Shown one piece after another: positions 18,445-27,815 of a stretch of DNA of 64,000 nucleotides (position 1 is its first letter; each line of letters starts with the position of its first letter). Origin of the DNA: CBDAUN01 sp965214875. GTDB lineage: Bacteria > Pseudomonadota > Gammaproteobacteria > Arenicellales > JAJDZL01. The position numbers and the translations under genes were made by a program. The stretch lies in the NCBI GenBank assembly GCA_965214875.1, contig OZ243980.1, positions 2,976,001-3,040,000 of the forward strand, written 5' to 3'. The notes beneath the pieces are model-generated. The model made no database searches. It was not told where the DNA came from and worked only from the letters and a program-made list of their open reading frames with translations.

Positions 18445-19989
18445 TTACCGTTCGTTCTGGTCGAAAACTTCTTTGAGTTTCGTCAGGGCAGGCTTGCCCA
18501 GCGGAGTTTTGGGCAACTCTTCCACGACTGCGAAGCGGGCGATCTGATTATGGGAAGAGACACGCTTGTTGAACTGCCGAATCACTGAGTGCGCATTGGG
18601 TTGCTCAGCTTGTTCCATCGCCAGCAGTGCTGCAGGCCGCTGATCAAGTTCGAATACAGCCGCTTCCTTAACGCCATCATAGCGCTCAAGCAGCGTTTCG
18701 AGTTCTTCTGGATACGCGTTCTTGCCAGCTTCGGTCACTACGATTCGCTTGATGCGCCCGGTAATGCTCAACTCGCCAGTCGCGTCGATTCGCCCGATAT
18801 CACCAGTGCAAAACCAGCCGTCACGCATCACTTCTGCAGTAAGCTCTTCGTCGGTGTAGCCCAGCATGACGTTTGGACCGCGAACCAGGATCTCGCCGCA
18901 TCCTTGCCCATCAGGCTTGTCGATCTTGATTTCGACATGCTCGATCGGCATGCCGACGCTATCGAGATTTTTCGGAAAATCTTCCTGCACGCAGACCACA
19001 GGGGCTGTTTCGGTCAGGCCGTAGCCTTGCCGCAAGCTAATGCCGAGTTTGCGGTAGAATTTGGATACCTCGGGGTCTAGACGCGCTCCGCCGCTAACCC
19101 AAAAGCGCAACTTCGGACTCAACTTGCTGCGAAGCGGGCCGTTAAGCCGAACTCGCCAGCTCAGCGGCACCGAAGCTAAAAGTGCGACATACCATCGAAG
19201 CGGTGCCGGCGATTCGCGGAACTTCTTTTCCATGCCCTCTTTAATGCTTCGATAAAGTCGCGGCACGGCAACGACGATAGACACTTTTTCCTCTTTCATC
19301 GCATCGAGCACTTCGGTGGCGGCGAGAACGCTAGGCAACACGATAGTCGCTCCGTTATAGATCGGCAACAGAAAACCGCCAACCATCTCAAACATATGCG
19401 ACAAGGGAAGCAGGCTCAAGAATCGATCGCCTGTCGAAATCGCAGCAACCTTGGTGCAAGCCGCCAGATTGCTGCAGATCGCTTCATGGGACAATCTGAC
19501 AATCTTCGGCGAGCCGGTGCTGCCCGAGGTGTAGATGCGCACTGCTTCGGTGTTGCGCTTGAAGTTCTCGACGACGCTAGCTTCTGATTCGGAGCCAGAG
19601 TCTGGCAGATCAATCGGCACACACTCGATTGAGCAGTCGTCAATCTTGAAATTATGGGTTAAGATTAGCTTGGGGCTAAGTGCTTCAATCTGGCGGGAGA
19701 TGTCCTCGCTACTGTATCCGACATGGATTGGCGCTAGCACTGCGCCAATCTTGAATATGGCAAGCGCCGAAGCACCCCACTCCGGCCCATTCGGCGCCGA
19801 CACGCTGACTATGTCGCCGGCACCAACGCCTTTTTGCCTAAGGGTCGCGGCAATGTGCAGCGCGGATCTGTGAATCGTGCCGTAGCTGTATTCGATGGGG
19901 CTGCCGTTTCGAACTCTGCGCAACCAAGCGATGTTGTTGGAATTTTCGATCAGGCGGGGGCCGATCATGCCCCAAATGTGACTGGCCAT
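18445..19989 (-). CDS. AMP-dependent acyl-CoA synthetase (long-chain type)
   Basis: The 514-residue protein belongs to the AMP-binding (ANL) superfamily. It shows the P-loop-like motif YTSGSTGSPKIVRLSH near residue 155, LPLSHMFEMVGGF as in long-chain acyl-CoA ligases, and the adenylate signature GYGLTETAPV near residue 320. The motif GWFCTGDIGRID comes next, and a C-terminal lysine in TPLGKPALTKL is present. It would activate a carboxylic acid as its acyl-adenylate and transfer it to CoA. The substrate is unknown; the short length and motif A type suggest a fatty acid. It is transcribed alone, divergent from nadC, with about 150 bases between the starts. Confidence 0.85.
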   Translation of the reverse strand: MASHIWGMIGPRLIENSNNIAWLRRVRNGSPIEYSYGTIHRSALHIAATLRQKGVGAGDIVSVSAPNGPEWGASALAIFKIGAVLAPIHVGYSSEDISRQIEALSPKLILTHNFKIDDCSIECVPIDLPDSGSESEASVVENFKRNTEAVRIYTSGSTGSPKIVRLSHEAICSNLAACTKVAAISTGDRFLSLLPLSHMFEMVGGFLLPIYNGATIVLPSVLAATEVLDAMKEEKVSIVVAVPRLYRSIKEGMEKKFRESPAPLRWYVALLASVPLSWRVRLNGPLRSKLSPKLRFWVSGGARLDPEVSKFYRKLGISLRQGYGLTETAPVVCVQEDFPKNLDSVGMPIEHVEIKIDKPDGQGCGEILVRGPNVMLGYTDEELTAEVMRDGWFCTGDIGRIDATGELSITGRIKRIVVTEAGKNAYPEELETLLERYDGVKEAAVFELDQRPAALLAMEQAEQPNAHSVIRQFNKRVSSHNQIARFAVVEELPKTPLGKPALTKLKEVFDQNER

Positions 19990-20143
19990 ATCTTAGAACC
20001 CAAGTTCAAGTATATTGCAATTCTATCACCAAACATCGGGGTGAAAATAAAATTCACTGAACAGCTGCGCATGAAACGCGAGCTGCCGCATGCGATACTC
20101 GAATGAATTCAATCTCCAAAGCCATGCTCTTGGCAAAATTCAA

Positions 20144-20995
20144 ATGACCGAACCCCCCGGATTGCCTGGAAATCTTGCGCAAGTCGTCAAGTTCGCCTTG
20201 ACCGAAGACATCGGCGATGGCGATGTCACATCAGCGCATATGCCGCACAATGAAACTGCTGCTGCACAGGTTGTCTGCCGCGAAAATGCGATACTGTGCG
20301 GAATCCCCTGGTTCAATGAAGTATTCGATATGATTGACGATTCAGTCTCAATTGAATGGAATGCGGATGAAGGCGACCGAATCGGCAACGGCAACGTGAT
20401 TTGCCGCTTGAGCGGCAAATCCGGTTCCCTGCTTCAAGGCGAACGCACCGCGCTGAACTTCTTGCAGACGCTGTCAGGCACCGCCACGACGACGCGGGAG
20501 TTTGTTGATGCCGTCGCCGGTACAGGAGCCCGAATTCTCGATACCCGCAAGACCATCCCCGGTTTGCGAAGCGCGCAAAAATATGCAATTCGCATCGGCG
20601 GCGGAACGAACCATCGGCAAGGTCTTTACGACGGTGTGCTCATCAAGGAAAATCACCAGATCGGGAGTTCCTCTGCAAGCCAAATCATCAATGCATTGCG
20701 CCCAAATCTGCCAAAAGACTTTCTCGTCGAAATTGAAGTGGAAGACGTTGAAATGCTCATGTCGGCAATCGAGAGCGGCGCAAATCGGATCATGCTCGAC
20801 AACTTCAGCATTAGCCAAATCGCTGAAGCGGTACGAATCACTGACGGCAGAATAGAGCTTGAGGCATCCGGCAGCTTCACTCTGGACAATGTCAGAGCTG
20901 CCGCGGAAACAGGGGTGGAATTCATCTCGATCGGAGCACTGACCAAGCATGTCCGCGCGATTGATCTGTCTATGCGCTTTGCCGAACCGCCATAA
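20144..20995 (+). CDS. nadC: Nicotinate-nucleotide pyrophosphorylase (quinolinate phosphoribosyltransferase)
   Basis: NadC makes nicotinate mononucleotide from quinolinate and PRPP in NAD synthesis. The ATG at 20144 gives MTEPPGLPGN and 283 residues, close to the family size. An upstream in-frame ATG at 20090 would add 18 residues without similarity to known N-termini, and neither start has a strong ribosome binding site. Motifs include EDIGDGDVTS, ERTALNFLQTLSGTAT, ILDTRKTIPGLR, IRIGGGTNHR and VEIEVE. The C-terminal EASGSFTLDNVR and ISIGALTKH are also canonical. The gene converges with the TlpA-like gene, with 14 bases between the stop codons. Confidence 0.95.
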   Translation: MTEPPGLPGNLAQVVKFALTEDIGDGDVTSAHMPHNETAAAQVVCRENAILCGIPWFNEVFDMIDDSVSIEWNADEGDRIGNGNVICRLSGKSGSLLQGERTALNFLQTLSGTATTTREFVDAVAGTGARILDTRKTIPGLRSAQKYAIRIGGGTNHRQGLYDGVLIKENHQIGSSSASQIINALRPNLPKDFLVEIEVEDVEMLMSAIESGANRIMLDNFSISQIAEAVRITDGRIELEASGSFTLDNVRAAAETGVEFISIGALTKHVRAIDLSMRFAEPP

Positions 20996-21009
20996 GCTGA
21001 ACTCAGATG

Positions 21010-21498
21010 CTAAGCTGCTGCGTTTTGCAAGGCATCTTTGAGGGTTTGCTTATTTATTTCACCGGCATGGCGAAACACGATCTTCCCTTCTGGAGAAACG
21101 ATGAACGTGCTTGGCAGACCCTTAAGCGGTTCGAACGGCACGAGCGGCGCGCTACCGATGCGCAGAACCAGATAGTCGATTGAAAGCTTCTTGATAGCGA
21201 ACCGAAGCGAGGCATCGTCGATTTCTTCAAAGTCAATTCCGATGACCTTTGTCTCGACAGGATCTGAGCTTCGAGAGATTTCACTAAGAATCGGAATCTC
21301 TCTGACGCAAGGGCCGCACCAGGTTGCCCAAAAGTTAACGATCACCCACTGACCGCGATAATCCGACAGTCGATGGACTTTACCGTCGACATCATGCAGT
21401 TCAAAGTCAACCGATTGATCGGCAGTTGCAGGCGAAGACGCGAACAGCACGGCCATAACGAGCATAGCTACGAATCGAACTGCTGACTTAGCAAACAT
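21010..21498 (-). CDS. TlpA/ResA-like thiol-disulfide oxidoreductase
   Basis: The chosen start (MFAKSAVRFVAMLV) gives a normal signal peptide ending near ASSPATA, and a mature thioredoxin-fold domain. The redox site is VNFWATWCGPCVREIP (WCGPC) near residue 72, and the cis-proline loop is GLPSTFIV. Proteins of this kind reduce apocytochromes or other periplasmic disulfides and are tied to cytochrome c maturation or redox balance. Two in-frame upstream starts (21531, 21600) would only add residues before the signal sequence. The length of 162 residues fits. No partner genes of cytochrome maturation lie nearby. Confidence 0.88.
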   Translation of the reverse strand: MFAKSAVRFVAMLVMAVLFASSPATADQSVDFELHDVDGKVHRLSDYRGQWVIVNFWATWCGPCVREIPILSEISRSSDPVETKVIGIDFEEIDDASLRFAIKKLSIDYLVLRIGSAPLVPFEPLKGLPSTFIVSPEGKIVFRHAGEINKQTLKDALQNAAA

Positions 21499-21735
21499 GT
21501 TAGATTGGATTGATTTTACAGGGTTCGTCATTGGACAAAACTGCATGGTGCTTGGTTTAACTCGCATCAATTGAGAAATTCGATCAGCCAAGCTCAACAA
21601 GTGCGGGTGTCGGGCGACTTCGGCGGCTCAGCAAGTTTCGCATCAAGCCAGCTTTCAAAAACTGCCGCATTGATCTTGGCGGCGAAAGAAGCTGGCGCAA
21701 CCCGGATTGGTCATGGTCAATTCGAAACGCTCCGT

Positions 21736-23292
21736 TCACATGCCCCAGACCGTCACCTTTCTGCCGCCGGCGGACTCCTCGCGCCGGAACACCTTCTCGT
21801 CCCACGATCTATCCTCCGAGCGATCGAAGATGACCAGATGGCCTTCAGCGGTGCCGCACCGCCGCATATACCCGCCAAGCTGCTCCAGACCCTCTGCAAT
21901 CGTGCGCTCCAGGCCGTTCCTGCGCAGCTTGCACTCGACCGCCTCCCGCTGGCGCCGAGGGCCCCACTCGACCAGCAGGTCCAGGCGTCCCCGCCCCAGA
22001 CCGTACTCGCGCTCGATCCGCCCGCCCGCGTTCACCACCCGCTGCAGGAACGCCTGCAAGAGCAATTGCGGCCCCGCCTCCCGGTAGTCGAACCGCCCCA
22101 CCCAGTGCTCCGAATGCTCCCGGAAGAACCCCTGGAACGCCTCCATCAGACGGCCCATCATCAGACGGCCATCCTCCACGTACCACGCGGTCTCGTGCGC
22201 GATGAACCAGTCCGCATCGGTGATCAGCTCGCGCGGTATCACTTCCCGGTAGATCGCGTTGGCCACCCGAACAGGCTTGTCCCGCGCGATCAGCCCCAGA
22301 TCGGCCGCGTACTGCAGATCGTCGGCGGTGAACGACTCGGCCGCGCCTTCGCTCACCAGCGGCGCGATCACCCGCTTGACCCGCGGCTCGCGAAGCTTGT
22401 CCGCCAATTGGTCCAGATGCGTGTCGCGCCGAAGGATCAATGCCTCCCGGGCGTCGATCACGTCCTCATGCCGGATCGCCGCATTCAGATCCTTGACCTT
22501 CTTCAAAGCCTCGGCCGCCAGCGCGTTGACCAGCCACGGCTGCCCCGAGGTCGACTCCCACACCTCCGCCAGCGCCTCCCCGCTCCAGCCCTGGCCGGTC
22601 TCTTCGGTATGCTGCAGCAGAAGCGATCGGACCTCGGCCTCACCGAAATCCCCCAGCCGGATCGATTCGGCCTTGACGTTGAACGCGCTGCCGCCGGTGA
22701 TCACCGCCTTCTCGGAGCCCGAATGGATCCGGTAGTCGCGCACGTCGCGGATGCCGCACAGGATGACGCACTGCGGAAAATGCCCCGGACGCTCGGCGTA
22801 GCCGGCCCGCAGCTGGCGCAAGACCGAGATCAGCGTGTCCCCCACCAGCGCGTCGATCTCGTCGATCATCAGCACCAGCGGGCGCGGGTCAGCCGCCGAC
22901 CAGCGGGCCAGCAGCTCCTGCAAGGCGCCGTGCGGCCCGAAAGTGCCCAGGATCTCGGGCCATGCGCCATGCTCCAAAGTGCCGTCACCGAGCATTCGCG
23001 CCCTTCGGCACAGCCCGCCCAGAATCGCCTGCATCGCGGCATGGACATCCTCGCGCGCCGCCTGGCCGGGCTCGACATTGACATACACCGCGCGATGGCG
23101 GCCCGAGGCGTTCAGCTCGTCCGTCAAGACCAAAAGCGCCGAGGTCTTGCCGGTCTGCCGCGGCGCATGCAGGATGAAATACCTCCAATCCTCGATTAGC
23201 TCGTAGACCTCATCCCGGTCCACCCGCTCGAGCGGCGCAATGTGGTAGTGCTTTGCCGGCACGATCGGTCCGGCGGTGTTGAACGTTCGCAT
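21736..23292 (-). CDS. ATP-binding protein with C-terminal PD-(D/E)XK nuclease-like domain
   Basis: The ATG at 23292 gives MRTFNTAGPIVPAKHYHI, the usual family beginning, and 518 residues. The P-loop YFILHAPRQTGKTSALL is near residue 45, and a Walker B PLVLMIDEIDALVGD near residue 140 is followed by a typical AAA helical region. Near the C-terminus GLGRGRLDLLVEWG and EAVECKLRR form a D...E-x-K pattern. This suggests a fused PD-(D/E)XK nuclease fold. It resembles the large ATPase families that are common in some environmental bacteria and have no assigned role. The gene is strongly GC-rich compared with its neighbours, and the short repeat at 23302-23350 lies directly upstream. It may belong to a defence or mobile unit. 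Confidence 0.82.
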   Translation of the reverse strand: MRTFNTAGPIVPAKHYHIAPLERVDRDEVYELIEDWRYFILHAPRQTGKTSALLVLTDELNASGRHRAVYVNVEPGQAAREDVHAAMQAILGGLCRRARMLGDGTLEHGAWPEILGTFGPHGALQELLARWSAADPRPLVLMIDEIDALVGDTLISVLRQLRAGYAERPGHFPQCVILCGIRDVRDYRIHSGSEKAVITGGSAFNVKAESIRLGDFGEAEVRSLLLQHTEETGQGWSGEALAEVWESTSGQPWLVNALAAEALKKVKDLNAAIRHEDVIDAREALILRRDTHLDQLADKLREPRVKRVIAPLVSEGAAESFTADDLQYAADLGLIARDKPVRVANAIYREVIPRELITDADWFIAHETAWYVEDGRLMMGRLMEAFQGFFREHSEHWVGRFDYREAGPQLLLQAFLQRVVNAGGRIEREYGLGRGRLDLLVEWGPRRQREAVECKLRRNGLERTIAEGLEQLGGYMRRCGTAEGHLVIFDRSEDRSWDEKVFRREESAGGRKVTVWGM

Positions 23293-23835
23293 GATATCTC
23301 GATTATAGTGAACAAGTCCGCCTTCGGCGGCCACGCTTACAAGCAAGAAACAAAAGTACGAATCCTTCAATATCAGTAGTTTATATTCTGCAGTTCTTTA
23401 TGAGCCTTACAGCCCCGCCGCGGCGGGGCCGCCAACCTCGTAGAAACACCGACTTTCTGTATGAAATAATATCAATTACTTATGCAAATCTTCTTAAAAG
23501 CACCCACACCGTCGAACGCCAGATTTCTTTTTCACGCGGAGTTATTGCGGATGCTACGGTATATAGGACAGCAACCTGTCTCCTTCATCGATTCGTAACC
23601 GTACAGGAACTTTTATTTGTATTCGCTTATAGTTTTGGGAAAAATTGAAACCATGCTCTATCCAAAATAATGCTAGAGTAATTGTGCAAATACAATTGAC
23701 GAGTGTTTTGAAAATAGATTGGATTCGCAACTATTCAGGCGAATCTATGGAAACTGATGCGGATATGTCACCCGTAGCAAATTTATTGACGAACATAAAT
23801 ACGAGTAATGAATTGCTTGAATCTTCACAAACCTA
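23293..23835. other. Intergenic stretch with repeat and palindrome
   Basis: No supported gene is seen. The stretch contains a short dispersed repeat (23302-23350) and a perfect 18-bp palindrome, GCCCCGCCGCGGCGGGGC, at 23412-23429. It then becomes AT-rich down to the end of the restriction gene. Confidence 0.5.
23302..23350 (-). repeat. Short dispersed repeat, copy 2
   Basis: The minus strand reads TAAGCGTGGCCGCCGAAGGC followed by GGACTTGTTCACT. CCGCC-GAA-GGCGG forms a five-pair hairpin. It matches 10495-10545 and 45353-45403. Confidence 0.6.
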
Positions 23836-24447
23836 TTATGGCAGCAGTCCAATCAATACAAACGGAACTGCCGGAACACCACGACCTTGTCTCAATACAT
23901 TTAGCAAGTCGCGTTCATAGTAAGGCACTCCGCTCGACATTTCCCTTTCAAGAGCTTTCATAGGGAGAATTTCAATTCCGACATCGATTATGTCGGAAAC
24001 GTAGAAACTCAACAGCTTAACGAACAGATCATGGGCCACGAATGCGTACTTGCCAAACTGAACCTCCACAGCCACTCTTTGTTTTACAAAATCGGTTTGG
24101 TTATACGACATGATGGGGCGATATCCAGCAGACTCGATCGCGGCTTTCTGCTCTTCAGCAGAAAGCCCGTAGATGCGCCTCAACAAAGCTTCGTCCTCAG
24201 TAACTAAAAAAGTGTTGCGCCGCTCTTCCCAATCCAAATTTTCCAGTTCTCTTTTGAATGCGACATTCATATCTACGGGTGAGTAGAGCAACTTCCCACG
24301 TTTAGTCTTCTCTTGAGAAACTTTCGTCTTGCAAGCGCTAGCATCTACGTTGGCGATTACTTCTTGAACCTCTTCCCACAATTTCGGCCGGTGAACTAGC
24401 AGATATTCTTCACCATTAAGGTGCGAGTATTTCGAACCGATCTGCAT
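23836..24447 (-). CDS. Type II restriction endonuclease, BglII/BstYI-like
   Basis: The 203-residue product resembles the BglII family (PF09195). The active-site array is TDFVKQRVAVEVQF, with D, eight residues, E, one residue, then Q. This equals the D84-E93-Q95 pattern of BglII, where glutamine replaces the usual lysine. The C-terminal part (PYYERDLLNVL, PFVLIGLL) follows the same order as in BglII. By family, recognition is likely centred on GATC (AGATCT or RGATCY), but the site cannot be fixed from sequence alone. The start ATG shares one base with the stop codon of the methyltransferase gene (TGATG), so the pair is translationally coupled. Three of the strand-contact regions cannot be judged from the sequence. 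Confidence 0.8.
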   Translation of the reverse strand: MQIGSKYSHLNGEEYLLVHRPKLWEEVQEVIANVDASACKTKVSQEKTKRGKLLYSPVDMNVAFKRELENLDWEERRNTFLVTEDEALLRRIYGLSAEEQKAAIESAGYRPIMSYNQTDFVKQRVAVEVQFGKYAFVAHDLFVKLLSFYVSDIIDVGIEILPMKALEREMSSGVPYYERDLLNVLRQGRGVPAVPFVLIGLLP

Positions 24448-25277
24448 CAGTGTCCGCCGTTCGGAAGTGATGGATCATAAATCGGTTTACCCATCGGACG
24501 CATCTTCAGCGTACCCTCTCGCAATTGCTTTATCCGAGCTCGCGCTATTTCAATGTATTGGCATTCGGTATCGCAACCATAAGCAAACCTCTGATGCTTT
24601 AGCGCCGCTACTGCCGACGACCCCACACCGATGTAGGGATCGAAAACTGCATCACCGATGTCCGTCATCGACAATACAAGCCGTTCGACCAGTTCGACTG
24701 GAAATTGGCAGGGATGCATAGTTTTCTCGGGGTGATTGTTCTTAACGTTCGGAAATTGCCACACATCAGAGGGATTCTTCCCTTTCGGGTTACCGGACAA
24801 TTGTCCAACTTTGGGTCCTTTGAAGTGTCGCTTGCCGGGGTATTTAGCCGGTACCCGTATGGCATCTAAATTCCAAGTGTAAGAATTGCCCTTGGTCCAC
24901 CAATTAATCGTCTCGTAGCGGCCAGACAGGCGTTTGCTGCAATGCAATCCGTGGCCGAAATGCCAGACGATCCGGTTTCTCAGCTTCAGCCCCTTATCTC
25001 GAAAGATGGGATACAGCAAAGAATCAAGAGGCATGATTTCGCCATCGTCTACATAGTTGCCTAACTGCCAACAAATTGAACCTTCGTCATCAAGTAGACG
25101 CACACATTCACTTACGACACGCTCTTGATCGGCAAGATAGCTATCGAGCGAAGTTTTTCGTTCATAATTCTTTCCGAGGTTATAAGGAGGGGATGTGACG
25201 ATCAATTTGAACATGCCGTCATCCAATCCATCCATAAAGGTCAGGTTGTCGTCACATTCGATCACCGCATGTACCAT
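24447..25277 (-). CDS. Cognate DNA methyltransferase (beta-class N6/N4)
   Basis: The protein has the catalytic motif IV as TSPPYNLGKNYE near residue 30 and the SAM-binding motif I as VFDPYIGVGSSAVAAL near the C-terminus. This order is that of the beta class (PF01555). TSPPY allows either N4-cytosine or N6-adenine methylation. The ATG at 25277 has a GAGGA ribosome binding site seven bases upstream and gives 276 residues. A longer in-frame start at 25400 exists but adds an unusual cysteine/histidine-rich leader. The gene is directly upstream of the BglII-like endonuclease and should protect host DNA from it. No controller (C) protein gene is visible. Confidence 0.9.
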   Translation of the reverse strand: MVHAVIECDDNLTFMDGLDDGMFKLIVTSPPYNLGKNYERKTSLDSYLADQERVVSECVRLLDDEGSICWQLGNYVDDGEIMPLDSLLYPIFRDKGLKLRNRIVWHFGHGLHCSKRLSGRYETINWWTKGNSYTWNLDAIRVPAKYPGKRHFKGPKVGQLSGNPKGKNPSDVWQFPNVKNNHPEKTMHPCQFPVELVERLVLSMTDIGDAVFDPYIGVGSSAVAALKHQRFAYGCDTECQYIEIARARIKQLREGTLKMRPMGKPIYDPSLPNGGH

Positions 25278-25638
25278 GCCTATATCCTCAATGCCAATCT
25301 GTTGCGCACTTTGCTGTCCTTGCAAAAGAACTTCCTGCATGCAGCAATGGCAGTGTCCGTCTTCATGGTGCCGAACACGATTGCGAATTTGCACTGACAC
25401 GCGAAACCAACGAAAAAAATTTGCAAATGCATCGAATTCAATCGGTCAGACTTTGCGTCATTGGTGATATTGAACGCGGTTCGAAATACTTCGGCAAATC
25501 GTGCGGCATCCTTGGTCATGCGCATCCATGACAAGTACGCTTCTTGTGCAATCTCCCGACGCAATCCACTAAAGACGGCAAACATGCATGCACCCGACCG
25601 GTCATGCCGGAAAATGCAATCAAGCAACCGTACAAGCT
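25278..25638. other. Gap between the methyltransferase and the SLC13-type carrier
   Basis: No gene is supported in this 361-base gap. It probably contains the promoter of the restriction-modification operon, but I see no clear -35/-10 pair. Confidence 0.5.
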
Positions 25639-27561
25639 TCAAAATAGCCACTGCACCATCAGCAGCACCACCGCAATAAACAAAACCGTCATCACGCTGC
25701 CCGCACGCATGAAATCGACAACCCGATAGCCACCCGGCGCCTGAATCAAGGCATTGACCTGATGCGTCGGAATCAGAAAAGAATTCGATGTCGCCAGCGC
25801 CACAGTCAAAGCAAACACCGCGGGATTGCCGCCAATTTGAATCGCGACATTGATTGCGATTGGCACCAGCAACACAGTCGCCCCAACGTTGGACATCACC
25901 AAAGTGAAGATGGTTGCAAGTACCGCAAGAGCCAGCAACATCACCCAGGGCGGAAATGCATCCAGAATCTCGATGAACTGCTGCGCAAGCCACAATGCGG
26001 TTTCAGTATGCTGAATCGCAATGCCGAGCGGAAGCAGGCACGCCAGCAAAAAGACGCTTTGCCAGTTGATCGCCCGATACGCCTCATCCATTTTGAGAAC
26101 GCCAGAAATGACCATGCCAATCGCGCCAGTCATTAGCGAAGCCGATAGCGGCAGATCGGAAAAAAGCACCAAGGCGACCGTTATTGCAAAGAACAGCATC
26201 GCAATCGCAGTCTTTTCCTCTCGAAAATCCTCGCGCGGCACGTCATTGACCACAACGAAGTCGAGCACTTTGGCGAAGTTTTGCAGGTTGCGCCACATGC
26301 TGTGCACAACTAAGCTGTCTCCCGCCTTGATTTCAAGGTTGATCAACTCGTCTCGAATGGGTGCGTCGTTTCGATAAAGCGCCATCAGCGTGACCCTGAA
26401 CTTTCGCCTGAATCCAAGATCCGCCATGGATTTGCCGATCGCCGGAGAATGCGGCGGCACAACCAGTTCCGCAATACCCGAGAGATTCTTGTCGAAAGCT
26501 TCCTTGAACACGGAAATGTTCTTTTTCAATTCCAATCCGTACTTGGCGGCAAAGTCCCCAACGATTTCAGGTCCACTCATGATCGCGATGTCGCTGTCCA
26601 CATGGATAACCGTGCCGCGCGCCGGTTCAATGATGCTATTGCCCCCGGAATTGACCGCGATGATTCTCTCCTCATAGCCGTTTTCGTCTTCGATCTCGCC
26701 AATCGTGCGACCTATCATCGGGCTTTCTTTTTGAATGCGAAGCTCAAAGATAGCACCGGAAACTCCATAGATATCCTTGATGAAGCGATGAAAATCACCA
26801 GTCTCCAGCGTCTTGGTTGTGCCGGTCGGAAACAGATAGCGACCGAGAATGGCGAAATAGAAAATACCCACAAACAGCATTGCGATGCCGATCGGTGTCA
26901 CCGAAAAAAGACTGAATGGCTCAATGGGCGCAATATCCGCATCAATCGTGTTAACCGTATTGACCATCAAATCGTTGAGCAATATCAATGGGCTAGAGCC
27001 AACCATGGTCAAAGTGCCGCCTAAAATAGCGCAATATCCCATCGGCATCAGCAACCGATCAACCGGAACGCCGCTGCTTTTCGAAATGCGATCGCAAACC
27101 GGCATGAAAAGCGCCGCTGCGCCAATGTTCTGCATAAAGCCTGAAATCATGCCGACAGTCGCGCAGACGAACGACATGATGCGTCTTTCGGTGCTGCCCG
27201 CAATCTCCAAAATGACCGCAGCTAGCCGATTGAGCGCACCCGTCTTGTCCAACCCGGCTCCTAGAATCATGACCGCAATGATGGATATCACTGCGTTTGA
27301 CGAAAATCCGCTAAATAGTTCTTCGATGGGCAAAAGCCCGGTAAATTCCGGTACTGAGCAGTTGACGATTGGCGGGCAGGTCCTCGCCAGCAGCGGTTCA
27401 ACTAGACTGCCCGGAATCATTGTGCTCAGGCCGAGCAAAACCAGAATCAGCAGCGCGACAACATCGACGCGCAGAATATCAAGAACAAAGAGAGTGATAG
27501 TGCCCGTCAGCAGGACGAGCACCGCGAGTTTCACAACATCAAGTTGGACCAGCTCGGTCAA
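25639..27561 (-). CDS. SLC13/DASS-type anion symporter with two RCK_C domains
   Basis: The 640-residue inner-membrane protein has two sets of hydrophobic segments, about residues 8-210 and 450-640, separated by a soluble region. The soluble part contains two TrkA_C-like (RCK_C) modules, seen around GRTIGEIEDENGYEERIIAV and GKSMADLGFRRKFRVTLMAL. The pattern fits sulfate, dicarboxylate or citrate carriers of the SLC13 family. Conserved segments include SVFLLACLLPLGIAI and the late SNSFLIPTHQVNALIQAPGG, in which the serine/asparagine and proline are typical of the substrate/sodium site. The substrate cannot be decided. It is transcribed alone on the minus strand. Confidence 0.88.
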   Translation of the reverse strand: MTELVQLDVVKLAVLVLLTGTITLFVLDILRVDVVALLILVLLGLSTMIPGSLVEPLLARTCPPIVNCSVPEFTGLLPIEELFSGFSSNAVISIIAVMILGAGLDKTGALNRLAAVILEIAGSTERRIMSFVCATVGMISGFMQNIGAAALFMPVCDRISKSSGVPVDRLLMPMGYCAILGGTLTMVGSSPLILLNDLMVNTVNTIDADIAPIEPFSLFSVTPIGIAMLFVGIFYFAILGRYLFPTGTTKTLETGDFHRFIKDIYGVSGAIFELRIQKESPMIGRTIGEIEDENGYEERIIAVNSGGNSIIEPARGTVIHVDSDIAIMSGPEIVGDFAAKYGLELKKNISVFKEAFDKNLSGIAELVVPPHSPAIGKSMADLGFRRKFRVTLMALYRNDAPIRDELINLEIKAGDSLVVHSMWRNLQNFAKVLDFVVVNDVPREDFREEKTAIAMLFFAITVALVLFSDLPLSASLMTGAIGMVISGVLKMDEAYRAINWQSVFLLACLLPLGIAIQHTETALWLAQQFIEILDAFPPWVMLLALAVLATIFTLVMSNVGATVLLVPIAINVAIQIGGNPAVFALTVALATSNSFLIPTHQVNALIQAPGGYRVVDFMRAGSVMTVLFIAVVLLMVQWLF

Positions 27562-27782
27562 TGAAGCTGGCCCCCAAATGAATCAGTGGGCTCAGATTGT
27601 CGCATCAATGGCAGAACGATGTGCAATGGCGCACGACGGTCAAGCTGCCTCCCGACTCGGTAACTCTACAAAATATCGAGCAAATCGCCGGACTGGCATC
27701 GCAAAAGAGATTCAAATTCCTGCATCTATCAAAAGGTAGATGCAACTGGCTCGATTATACCTTTTCAAAAGCGTAAGATTGA

Positions 27783-27787
27783 CTATT
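27783..27787. repeat. CTATT, left flank of the IS tandem
   Basis: CTATT occurs at 27783-27787, 28977-28981 and 30132-30136, exactly at the outer and inner boundaries of the two IS elements. This is the target-site duplication of the elements, shared at the junction. Confidence 0.7.
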
Positions 27788-27815
27788 TGTACTGGTTCAA
27801 TACATATGAGACTTT

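Noticed and set aside
21571..23199. Long plus-strand open frame of 542 codons opposite the ATPase-nuclease gene
   Set aside because: It mirrors a GC-rich gene with clear motifs on the minus strand. Its translation is rich in histidine, arginine and proline and shows no motif or signal.
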